This document shows positions 18,205-29,713 of a stretch of 64,000 nt of DNA, one piece after another. Within the stretch, counting starts at the first letter, position 1, and each line of letters opens with the position of its first letter. The notes beneath the pieces were generated by a model. That model was not told where the DNA came from. It searched no databases and worked only from the letters and a program-made list of their open reading frames with translations. This DNA is from Leifsonia xyli subsp. xyli str. CTCB07 (GTDB lineage: Bacteria > Actinomycetota > Actinomycetes > Actinomycetales > Microbacteriaceae), in NCBI RefSeq assembly GCF_000007665.1, contig NC_006087.1:682001-746000 (forward strand), written 5' to 3'. A program made the translations under genes and the position numbers.

Positions 18205-19002
18205 GTGAACCTGCTGGTCCAGGCCGCAAGCTCCGATGATGGAAGCTTCCAGGGCCCCTCGATCAACGAGTTCTTCCCCCCAACCCTGTTCACCATCGAC
18301 GGACTCGAGTTCAACCGCATCATCGTCGTCCGGCTCATCGCGCTGGTCGCCCTGATCCTGGTCTTCTGGCTCGGCACCCGCAGGATGAAGGTCGTCCCCG
18401 GCCGCTTCCAGTCGGTCGTCGAGATGGGCCTGGACTTCGTCCGCGTCAACATCGCGGAGGACCTGCTCGGCCGCAAGGACGGCCGCCGGTTCCTGCCGTT
18501 GCTGACCACGATCTTCTTCATGGTGCTGTTCTTCAACCTGACGGGCATCGTCCCGTTCCTGAACATCGCCGGAACCTCCGTCGTCGCGCTGCCGATGCTG
18601 CTGGCGATCGTCGCCTACATCGCGTTCATCTACGCGGGCATCCGGAAGAGCCCGAAGAACTTCTTCAAGAACGCCCTCTTCCCGCCCGGGGTCCCGCTGG
18701 CGCTGTACATCATCGTCACGCCCATCGAGTTCGTCTCGACCTTCGTCCTGCGGCCGATCACGCTCACCCTCCGGCTGCTGATGAACATGGTCGTCGGGCA
18801 CCTGCTGCTCGTCCTGTTCTTCACCGCCACCTCGTGGTTCCTCCTCGACGCGGGCGGCTGGTGGTCGCTCTTCGGCGTGGGGACCTTCGCCTTCGGCTTC
18901 GCTTTCACGCTCTTCGAGATCCTGGTGGCCGTCCTCCAGGCCTACGTCTTCGCACTGCTGACGGGTGTCTACATCCAGCTGGCCGTCGCAGAGGAACACT
19001 AA
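18205..19002 (+). CDS. atpB: ATP synthase Fo subunit a
   Basis: Membrane subunit forming the proton half-channels next to the c-ring. The start is uncertain. GTG 18205 (VNLLVQAASSDDG) begins with the family-like N-terminus. A GTG at 18130 would add 25 hydrophilic residues. An AGGAGA at 18178-18183 fits neither well. The helices include IVVRLIALVALILVFWLG, LLTTIFFMVLFFNLTG and, near the C-terminus, the essential-Arg helix: RPITLTLRLLMNMVVGHLLL contains the conserved Arg of helix 4. The last helices (FTLFEILVAVLQAYVFALLT) carry the Glu and Gln expected of subunit a. Confidence 0.9.
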   Translation: MNLLVQAASSDDGSFQGPSINEFFPPTLFTIDGLEFNRIIVVRLIALVALILVFWLGTRRMKVVPGRFQSVVEMGLDFVRVNIAEDLLGRKDGRRFLPLLTTIFFMVLFFNLTGIVPFLNIAGTSVVALPMLLAIVAYIAFIYAGIRKSPKNFFKNALFPPGVPLALYIIVTPIEFVSTFVLRPITLTLRLLMNMVVGHLLLVLFFTATSWFLLDAGGWWSLFGVGTFAFGFAFTLFEILVAVLQAYVFALLTGVYIQLAVAEEH

Positions 19003-19275
<273 letters not shown>

Positions 19276-19307
19276 GTCCTCTTTATCCCATCCCGTAAGG
19301 AGGAACG

Positions 19308-19880
19308 ATGCTCAGTAGCGTCGTGATCGCCGCGTCGGAGGAACAGCACAACCCGCTGATCCCCGAGCCGGCCGACATCGTCGGCTCGCTGATCTGCTTC
19401 GTCGTCATCCTGTTCTTCTTCTGGAAGCTCGTGCTTCCGCGCGTGAAGAAGCTCCTGGATGAGCGTGCCGAGGCGATCGAGGGCAACATCGCCAAGGCCG
19501 ACGAGGCCCAGCACAAAGCCGAAGCTCTGCTGGAGGAGTACACCGCCCAGCTCGCCGAGGCCCGTGCCGACGCCGCCAAGATCCGCGAGCAGGCTCGCAC
19601 CGACGGCCAGAAGATCGTCGCCGAGGCCAAGGACACTGCGACCGCCGAGGCCGCGCGCGTCACCGCGAGCGCCCAGGCGCAGATCGAGGCCGAGCGCCAG
19701 ACCGCGCTCGTCTCGCTCCGCGGCGAAGTGGGTTCGCTCGCCATCGACATCGCCTCCGGCGTGGTCGGCGAAGTGCTGACCGAGGACAAGAAAGCCCAGG
19801 CGATCGTCGATCGCTTCCTGGCCGATCTCGAAGCCAGCGAGAAAGCCACGTCCAATGAGAAGGCGGGGACGGCCAACTAA
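19308..19880 (+). CDS. atpF: ATP synthase Fo subunit b
   Basis: Peripheral-stalk subunit of 190 residues. A single N-terminal membrane helix (about 24-45, DIVGSLICFVVILFFFWKL) is followed by a long charged, Ala/Glu/Lys-rich coiled coil (about 50-180) that dimerises and binds delta. ATG 19308 has AAGGAGG at 19298-19304. The stop overlaps the atpH start (TAATG at 19878-19882), so stalk subunits are translated together. No fusion of b with delta is seen, unlike in mycobacteria. Confidence 0.94.
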   Translation: MLSSVVIAASEEQHNPLIPEPADIVGSLICFVVILFFFWKLVLPRVKKLLDERAEAIEGNIAKADEAQHKAEALLEEYTAQLAEARADAAKIREQARTDGQKIVAEAKDTATAEAARVTASAQAQIEAERQTALVSLRGEVGSLAIDIASGVVGEVLTEDKKAQAIVDRFLADLEASEKATSNEKAGTAN

Positions 19881-20671
19881 TGGGAAGCGCCACCAGAGAA
19901 GCACGGGCCCGCTCCGTCTCGGCTCTCGCCGGCCTCGGGTCCAAAGCCGATCTGGCGACGGCTGAAGACCTGTTCGCCGCAGGACGAGTCGTTGCCGACT
20001 CCGTCCAGCTCCGAGCGGTGCTCAGCGACCCTGCGGCCGACCGTTCGGGCAAGGACGTACTCGTGAAGCGTGTGTTCGGCGCGCTCTCGGCCCCCGCAGT
20101 GGAACTGCTCGGCGTCATCGCCGGCGAGCGCTGGTCCGGTCAAGACGATGTCCTGGACGCGATCGAGGAGCTCGGCATCCGCTCGATCGCCGCCTCCGCG
20201 CCTCGCACCGTCGACATCCCGGCGGAGCTGCTCGCGTTCGGAGGCGCCGTGACCTCCGACGCTGAGCTCGAGCTGGCCCTCCGCAGCAAGCTCGCGGATC
20301 CGTCGGCGAAGGCGGCGCTGGTCGAGCGGCTGCTCGTGGGCAAGGCCGCAGGGCAGACTGTCGCGATCACGCGTCAGCTGGTTCTTCAGCCCCGCGGCCG
20401 CAGCGTTCGCCAGGCTCTGCGCGAAGCGGCCCGCATCGTCGCCGCCCAGGACGGGCAGACGATCGCCACGGTCGTCACCGCGACACCGCTGCCCGCGGCT
20501 CAGGCCGAGCGTTTGCGCGCGAGCCTCGCTGCGAAGTACGGCGACCTCAAACTCAATCAGGTCGTCGACCCGTCGATCCTCGGGGGAATGCGCGTGCAGA
20601 TCGGCGGCGACGTCATCGACGGCAGCGTCTCCTCGCGTCTCTCCAAACTCCGACTTCAGCTGGCGGGCTGA
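19880..20671 (+). CDS. atpH: ATP synthase F1 subunit delta
   Basis: Joins the b dimer to the top of the alpha3beta3 head. At 263 residues it is longer than the enterobacterial protein (about 177), as is common in actinobacteria. The N-terminal helical bundle includes [21 protein letters not shown]. The C-terminal part has the family signature [21 protein letters not shown], then [21 protein letters not shown] (about 233-253) near the end. It begins one base inside the atpF stop and is followed 26 nt later by atpA. Confidence 0.94.
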   Translation: MGSATREARARSVSALAGLGSKADLATAEDLFAAGRVVADSVQLRAVLSDPAADRSGKDVLVKRVFGALSAPAVELLGVIAGERWSGQDDVLDAIEELGIRSIAASAPRTVDIPAELLAFGGAVTSDAELELALRSKLADPSAKAALVERLLVGKAAGQTVAITRQLVLQPRGRSVRQALREAARIVAAQDGQTIATVVTATPLPAAQAERLRASLAAKYGDLKLNQVVDPSILGGMRVQIGGDVIDGSVSSRLSKLRLQLAG

Positions 20672-20697
20672 CCGCCCCCAAGAGAGGGAACACAACG

Positions 20698-22335
<1,638 letters not shown>

Positions 22336-22378
22336 GCTCGCGCTGAACAGCGAACACAGAAGGAACTGAGGAAGACAC

Positions 22379-24767
<2,389 letters not shown>

Positions 24768-24769
24768 GC

Positions 24770-25030
24770 ATGGCTGTGCTCACCGTTAGCGTCGTCGCCG
24801 CCGACCACGAGGTGTGGTCGGGCGAGGCGAGCATGGTCGTGGCGCGGACCGTGGAGGGGCAAATAGGTATTCTGCCCGGCCACGAGCCGCTGCTGGCCAT
24901 TCTCGCCTCGGGCGAGGTGCGCGTGACTCTGAACGGTGGGGAGTCGATCGCGGCGCAGGCCGACGACGGCTTCCTCTCTGTGGAGAACAACGTGGTCACT
25001 GTCGTGGCCCGGCAGGCGGAGCTCGTCTGA
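24770..25030 (+). CDS. atpC: ATP synthase F1 subunit epsilon
   Basis: The 86-residue protein corresponds only to the N-terminal beta-sandwich of epsilon (LTVSVVAADHEVWSGEASMV, EGQIGILPGHEPLLAIL, DDGFLSVENNVVTVVA). The C-terminal two-helix inhibitory hairpin found in many bacteria is absent. Short epsilons of this kind are seen in several actinobacteria, so this is probably natural rather than a truncation. ATG 24770. Last gene of the atp operon; the next gene starts 1 nt after its stop. Confidence 0.93.
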   Translation: MAVLTVSVVAADHEVWSGEASMVVARTVEGQIGILPGHEPLLAILASGEVRVTLNGGESIAAQADDGFLSVENNVVTVVARQAELV

Positions 25031-25031
25031 T

Positions 25032-25589
25032 ATGGCGGAGCGGGCGGCCCCGGTGGAACGGCACTTCGGCGACATGCGTGTCCCGGTCCTCGTCGTCACA
25101 GCGGGGCTGCCCGGCTCCGGCAAGTCCACCATCGCCGGAATCGTGGCCGCGCGTCTCGGCGCTGCGGTGATCTCCGTCGACCCGATCGAGGCCGCCATCC
25201 TGCGCGCCGGCATCGACGACGACCAGCCAACCGGACTCGCTGCGTATCTGGTGGCCGAAACGATGTCCGAGCAAGTGCTGCTGACGGGTTACTCCGTCAT
25301 CGTGGACGCCGTCAACGCCGTCGAGCCCGCCCGATTGCAGTGGAAGGCCCTCGCAGAGCGCTGCGATGTCAAACTGCGGGTCATCGAGACCGTCTGCTCC
25401 GACGAAAAGCTGCACGACGAGCGCCTCTCCGACCGGACCGGTGTCACCGCCGCGTTCGCGGTCGAGCAGAGCATCGATGACTACGCGGAGTGGACGGGCC
25501 CCTGCGCCTCCCTGCCGCGCGTCACCCTCGACACCTCGCTGCCGCTCGGCGAGAACGTCAACGCCGCGCACGCTTTCCTGGAGGGATAG
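25032..25589 (+). CDS. AAA/zeta-like small P-loop kinase
   Basis: The 185-residue cytoplasmic protein has a Walker A at GLPGSGKST (about residues 25-33). A strand and Asp follow at VISVDPIEAAILR (about 46) and a VIVDAVNAVEPARLQW segment (about 88). This is the layout of the AAA_33 family of small nucleotide- or sugar-kinase-like ATPases. The substrate is not deducible. It starts 1 nt after the atpC stop and ends 1 nt before the YaaA-like gene, so it is probably read with the atp operon. Confidence 0.75.
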   Translation: MAERAAPVERHFGDMRVPVLVVTAGLPGSGKSTIAGIVAARLGAAVISVDPIEAAILRAGIDDDQPTGLAAYLVAETMSEQVLLTGYSVIVDAVNAVEPARLQWKALAERCDVKLRVIETVCSDEKLHDERLSDRTGVTAAFAVEQSIDDYAEWTGPCASLPRVTLDTSLPLGENVNAAHAFLEG

Positions 25590-25590
25590 C

Positions 25591-26385
25591 GTGCTCGTCC
25601 TTCTCCCGCCCTCTGAGACGAAGAGAGACGGGGGAGCACCGGTCCCGCTCGTCCTCGACCGGCTCGGGTTCGGGGCACTCGCCCCTATCCGGGCGGCCGT
25701 GCTCGCCGACCTCATCTCGCTCTCCGTCGACCGGGACACTGCCGTCAAAGTGCTGAAGCTCGGACCGAAGCAGGCCGTGGAGGTCGATCGCAACCGTGCG
25801 CTGGAATCCGCGCCAACGATGCCGGCGCTCCTGCGCTACACGGGTGTGCTCTACGACGCGTTAGAGGCGGACGGCTTCACCGAGGAACAGTGGCGGTTCG
25901 CCGCCTCCGCTGTCGCCATCCAGTCGGCGTTGTTCGGGGTGGTCGGTGCGGCCGATCCCATTCCGGCCTACCGGCTCTCGTTCGACTCGCGGCTCTCGCC
26001 GTCGCTGAAGAAACGCTGGGCAGAGCCGTGCGCTGCGGTTCTGGGATCGCATCCGGGGCTCATCCTCGACCTGCGCTCGGAAGGGTACGCTGCGCTCGCG
26101 CCGCTTCCGCTGCGGGAGGGGGCGCACTACGTGCGGGTTCTCGCGCGGGACGAATCGGGCACGGTGCGCGCGCTCAACCACTTCAACAAGCAGGCCAAGG
26201 GGCTTCTGACCCGGGCCCTCGTGGAAGCCGTCGCCGACCTCGCCACGACGGACGACCTGCTGACCTGGGCATCGGATGAGGGATACACCCTGACCCGCGC
26301 AGCCGACGGCAGCCGCGATCTGGAGCTGATCGTCCCCGATGTGGCGGGCTCACCCGGCAGGCTCCGGGCCATGCTGCGGCCATGA
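25591..26385 (+). CDS. yaaA: YaaA-family (DUF328) peroxide-stress protein
   Basis: The 264 residues open with LVLLPPSETKRDGG, the N-terminal signature of YaaA. The family motifs continue with LRYTGVLYDALEADGFTEEQ, QSALFGVVGAADPIPAYRLS and VLARDESGTVRALNHFNKQA with KG. YaaA limits free iron during peroxide stress in E. coli and binds DNA. Which activity applies here is unknown. GTG 25591, one base after the upstream stop. Confidence 0.85.
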   Translation: MLVLLPPSETKRDGGAPVPLVLDRLGFGALAPIRAAVLADLISLSVDRDTAVKVLKLGPKQAVEVDRNRALESAPTMPALLRYTGVLYDALEADGFTEEQWRFAASAVAIQSALFGVVGAADPIPAYRLSFDSRLSPSLKKRWAEPCAAVLGSHPGLILDLRSEGYAALAPLPLREGAHYVRVLARDESGTVRALNHFNKQAKGLLTRALVEAVADLATTDDLLTWASDEGYTLTRAADGSRDLELIVPDVAGSPGRLRAMLRP

Positions 26386-26404
26386 ACGCACCGCGCGCGA
26401 GGTC

Positions 26405-27022
26405 TCACTCCGCCGCGCGGAAGCATCCCTCGACATGGTCGTCCACCATTCCGGTCGCCTGCATCAGCGCGTACATCGTGGTCGGGCCGACGAAGCGAAA
26501 GCCGCGGCGGCGGAGCTCTGCGCTCAGCGCCGTGGATTCCGGGGTCACCGCCGGGACCTCCGACCACGCCTGGGGGGGGGGGGGGGGGGGCTTCCGGGGA
26601 GCGAAGCTCCAGAGGAGATCATCGAGTGGGACATCCAACTTCAGGACCGCGTTGGCGTTCGCGATGGTTGCCTCGATCTTGCCGCGGTGGCGGATGATCC
26701 GCTCGTCCTGCAGCAGGCGGAGGACGTCGGCTTCGGTCATCGCCGCGACGCGCTCGGGCTGGAAGCCCAGGAACACCTCGCGGAAGGCCGGGCGGCGGCG
26801 GAGGATCGTGATCCAGGAGAGGCCGGCCTGGAAGCCTTCGAGGCAGATCTTCTCGTAGAGGGCCTTCGGATCGTGCTGGGGACCTCCCCACTCCTCGTCG
26901 TGGTAGCGGGTGTACTTGGCGTCGTTCGCGGGCCAGGAGCAGCGTTGGACGCCGTCGTCGCCGATGACCACCGCTGGACGGTTCGAGGCGGCCGCCGGTG
27001 CGGCGGCGGGGCTCTCGCTCAT
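26405..27022 (-). CDS. tag: DNA-3-methyladenine glycosylase I, with 19-base G/C tract
   Basis: Excises 3-methyladenine from DNA. ATG at 27022 overlaps the ogt stop (ATGA), giving 205 residues. Motifs: RCSWPANDAKYTRYHDEEWG with Cys and His zinc ligands (about residues 27-46), FQAGLSWITILRRRPAFREV (about 63-82, active-site helix-hairpin), HRGKIEATIANA and RGFRFVGPTTMYALMQATGM. The C-terminal DDHVEGC supplies the other His and Cys. A run of 19 Gs on the plus strand (26572-26590) encodes KPPPPPPQ in a loop where relatives have a short Pro/Arg-rich stretch. The frame is open with exactly this tract length. A change not divisible by three would remove the last 55 or so residues, including two zinc ligands. 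Confidence 0.88.
   Translation of the reverse strand: MSESPAAAPAAASNRPAVVIGDDGVQRCSWPANDAKYTRYHDEEWGGPQHDPKALYEKICLEGFQAGLSWITILRRRPAFREVFLGFQPERVAAMTEADVLRLLQDERIIRHRGKIEATIANANAVLKLDVPLDDLLWSFAPRKPPPPPPQAWSEVPAVTPESTALSAELRRRGFRFVGPTTMYALMQATGMVDDHVEGCFRAAE
26572..26590. repeat. Homopolymer tract of 19 G inside tag
   Basis: A T at 26571 is followed by 19 consecutive G. It is the only mononucleotide run of this length in the window and lies in a coding region. Such tracts slip during replication and can switch genes on and off. They are also error-prone in sequencing. Confidence 0.95.
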
Positions 27023-27516
27023 GTGGCCAGCGTCATTCCCTCGTGCTCGAGCAGCCACAGTTTGGTGGGGATGCCCTCGCCGCCGCTGTAGCCGGTGACC
27101 TTGCCGGAGGAGGACAGCACACGGTGGCAGCCGACGATGATCGGCACGGGATTGGCGCCGACCGCGCCGCCGACGGCCCGGCCGTACCCCGAATGGCCGA
27201 GGGCGAGACCCAGCTCGCCGTATGTGGTGAGCGTGCCGAATCCCAAGCCAGCCAGCCGCTCCCACACTGCGCGGCGGAACGGCGTGCCCTCGAGACGCAG
27301 CGGGAGGTCGAAGTCGCGCCGGTCGCCCGCGAAGTACTGGGCGAGTTGCTCGGCAGCGTCGTCGAGGACGGCGCTTGTGTACTCGGGGCGCTCACCGTGC
27401 GGCAGGATTCCGCCGCGGGCGATCGAGAGAGAAGTGACGGCCTCGCCGTCGCCGGTCAGCTCGATCCGCCCGATGGGGCTCGGGACGCTGAGGAGGTAGC
27501 GGGATGAACTGCTCAT
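27019..27516 (-). CDS. ogt: Methylated-DNA-protein-cysteine methyltransferase
   Basis: Suicide repair of O6-alkylguanine. The 165 residues carry the Ada_N-like beta domain (RYLLSVPSPIGRIELTG) followed by the winged-helix-like C-domain: EGTPFRRAVWERLAGLGFGT, TTYGELG, AVGGAVGANPVPIIVGCHRV and SSGKVTGYSGGEGIPTKLWLL with EHE. The acceptor Cys lies in GCHRV. Most family members have PCHRV, so the Pro before the Cys is Gly here. Coupled to tag by a 4-nt overlap, forming an alkylation-damage operon. Confidence 0.92.
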   Translation of the reverse strand: MSSSSRYLLSVPSPIGRIELTGDGEAVTSLSIARGGILPHGERPEYTSAVLDDAAEQLAQYFAGDRRDFDLPLRLEGTPFRRAVWERLAGLGFGTLTTYGELGLALGHSGYGRAVGGAVGANPVPIIVGCHRVLSSSGKVTGYSGGEGIPTKLWLLEHEGMTLAT

Positions 27517-27667
27517 GGTTCGACTCTAGGGCTGGCTTCCGACATTCACTCGCGGAAATCCGACAGGGACCAGCGGCCGCGATGCGCCGAGGTCGCGCCA
27601 CGAAAGCGGTGGCCGGACCAGTCGCGCACGGGCGCGCTTGTTCGACCACCGCCTCCGTTTCCGCAGG

Positions 27668-29713
27668 TCAGTCCTGCGTTGGGGGACCGCTGCGACGGCG
27701 GCGACGGAACACGGCGATCCCCGTTCCGGCCGCCACCAGGAGGCCTGCCCCCACGAGCAGCCCCGGTGTCGCTGTTGAGCCTGTGCTCGCGAGCGCCGAG
27801 GAGCCGGTGTCGCTCATTCCCGCCGGGCTCTTGCCGTCCGGTGCGAGAGCGCCGGGAACGAGTATGCCGCCAGGACCCGTGCTCGCCGGCGTCAGTGGCG
27901 GAGCCGTGTCGGCGGGCACCGCCGCCGTGGTGAGCACCGCCGCAACCACATCCGTGGCGAGCCCGGACGCATCGGTGAGGTGGAAGCCGTGGACGGTCAC
28001 TTCGCTTCCGTTACGGGACTGCTCGTTCAGGACGACTCTGATCGTCGTCCCCGGCACCTCGATCCGGGTGTCTGGGGCGATCGTTCCGGCGGCGAGAGGC
28101 CGGCCGGCGACCGTCCCGCCGTCGGAGGAGACGACGACACCGGTGCCCGTTGCCTTCACCAGCAGGTTCTTGAGGCTGACCTCGACGGTGGTGCCGGGGT
28201 ACAGCCGGAGCTGTCCGACCGTAGCGCTCGCGCCGGTGGCGCTGGAGGTCGTGGTCACCGAGCCGACCGCGATCTGGCCTGCTTTGCCGTCGCCGGCTGT
28301 GGGGGCCGAAGCGCTCTCCTCCGCTGGAGTGGCGAGCGCCTTCACGCTCTTCTGCGGCTGAGCCGTCGCCCGCGACACGGCGACAGGCCTCACGGGGCTG
28401 GGCCCGGTCGCCGCGATGCCGTAGGAGTTCCAGGCGGGCAGCGTTCCCGAATTGTCCGGATCCGCAGGGCCGTCCGCTGGTTTGGCCGGTGCGATGGCCT
28501 TGGGTGCGGCGAGCACGACCGTTCCGAGTGTGACTCCCGGGTTCGCGTGCGTCAGGTCCTCGTAGCGGAGGGCGTTGATCGTGACCGATCCATCCGCAGC
28601 TGTGGTCCGCTCGTTGAAGTGGACCCGCACCCGTTCCGCACCGTCGGAGCCCAGACCGGTGTAGAGATCAGTGGCGGTGTTGCCCCAGACTCCGTTGGCG
28701 AAGACGGCGCTCGATGCGTTGTCGAACTTCACTGTCGAGGAGCCGTCGGCCGCCACCGAGAGCCGGAGGCCGTAGACGCGGAGAGCGTTCCAGCGGTACT
28801 CGCCCACACCGGAGGTCTGGTCGGGCACCTGGGTGAACTCGCCGATCCCCACCGAGGCGCTTCCGTCCGCCGCGGTTGTGACGCTCACATTCTTGGAGTG
28901 CGCCGGGTAGCTGCTGGCGGCGTCGACGGTGGCGGCCGTCTTGGTCTGTCCCTCCCCGGACACACTCGGCTCGCCGGCCACAAGCGCCGACCCATCGGGC
29001 GCGGCCACCCGGAGCCCTGTCGCCGTGACGCGAGCGGGGGCCGGAGCAGCAGGCGGGCAGGTGATCCGGCCCGCGCGGATGCGCCAGATCTCGGAGGCTC
29101 CCGCCTCCGCCTCGACGCGCAGCGCGGTCGTGGTGATGGAGCCGTCTTTGTTGGTCGTGCGCTCACCGACGATGATCTTGGTCGCCCCGTACTGGGAACT
29201 GGGCAGTTGGTAGGTGAATCCCGGTGTCGCGGTCGCTGTCGCCGTGATGTCCGTCCCGTTCACCGTGAGCGCAGTGAAAGAGACCGTGGACGCCTGTGTC
29301 GGGCTGCAGACCACGCTCAGACCGCGGAAGGTCACGGGCACACGGTCGCGGAGGGTGAACTCGCCGGAGCCGATGGTGGCCGTCGCACCGGTGGGGCCGG
29401 CTGTGACGGCCAGGTCGCTGGTGCGGGTGGTGTTCAGCTTCAGCAGGTCGCCGGTGGCGTCGAGCCGCGATGACGTCTCGGCACTGGTTGTCCACGAGAC
29501 GGAGGGCTTCGGCGCCTGGAGGGTGCCGCCGTCGATGTCGATGATCTCGACTCCGGAGGCGCTGTATGTCGCGGCTGTGGCCGCTGCGGCGGCCGTAGCC
29601 GGCGCTGCGGGGAGCAGCGTCGCGGGGAGCAGGGCCGCGCCGAGGGCAGCGGCTGCGACGGCCGCGGCGGCCAAAAGAGCCGCCGGTCGCCGGAGAAGGG
29701 TTCGCGCGGTCAT
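27668..29713 (-). CDS. Secreted repeat-type surface protein with LAxTG sorting signal
   Basis: The 681 residues begin at an ATG overlapping the S53 peptidase stop (ATGA). The signal peptide is about residues 1-45 (LLRRPAALLAAAAVAAAALG and then an Ala-rich cleavage region). Three related modules of roughly 150-200 residues follow, each with a GE(S/F)T-type strand, TFRGLSVV/YGLRLSVAAD phrases and a GERTTNKDGSITTTALRVE/NERTTAADGSVTINALRYE segment, reminiscent of choice-of-anchor actinobacterial surface proteins. The C-terminus has LASTG (641-645), a hydrophobic helix and RRRRR, a class E sortase type signal. Role unknown. Co-transcription with a secreted peptidase suggests a joint envelope or extracellular function. 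Confidence 0.82.
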   Translation of the reverse strand: MTARTLLRRPAALLAAAAVAAAALGAALLPATLLPAAPATAAAAATAATYSASGVEIIDIDGGTLQAPKPSVSWTTSAETSSRLDATGDLLKLNTTRTSDLAVTAGPTGATATIGSGEFTLRDRVPVTFRGLSVVCSPTQASTVSFTALTVNGTDITATATATPGFTYQLPSSQYGATKIIVGERTTNKDGSITTTALRVEAEAGASEIWRIRAGRITCPPAAPAPARVTATGLRVAAPDGSALVAGEPSVSGEGQTKTAATVDAASSYPAHSKNVSVTTAADGSASVGIGEFTQVPDQTSGVGEYRWNALRVYGLRLSVAADGSSTVKFDNASSAVFANGVWGNTATDLYTGLGSDGAERVRVHFNERTTAADGSVTINALRYEDLTHANPGVTLGTVVLAAPKAIAPAKPADGPADPDNSGTLPAWNSYGIAATGPSPVRPVAVSRATAQPQKSVKALATPAEESASAPTAGDGKAGQIAVGSVTTTSSATGASATVGQLRLYPGTTVEVSLKNLLVKATGTGVVVSSDGGTVAGRPLAAGTIAPDTRIEVPGTTIRVVLNEQSRNGSEVTVHGFHLTDASGLATDVVAAVLTTAAVPADTAPPLTPASTGPGGILVPGALAPDGKSPAGMSDTGSSALASTGSTATPGLLVGAGLLVAAGTGIAVFRRRRRSGPPTQD

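Noticed and set aside
24770..25030. Truncated atpC
   Set aside because: The 86-residue epsilon ends at a natural boundary after the beta domain. Such short forms occur in actinobacteria, and the operon is otherwise intact.
27500..27560. tRNA-like GGTTCGACTC motif near 27517
   Set aside because: No cloverleaf could be built around it. It is the ogt upstream region.
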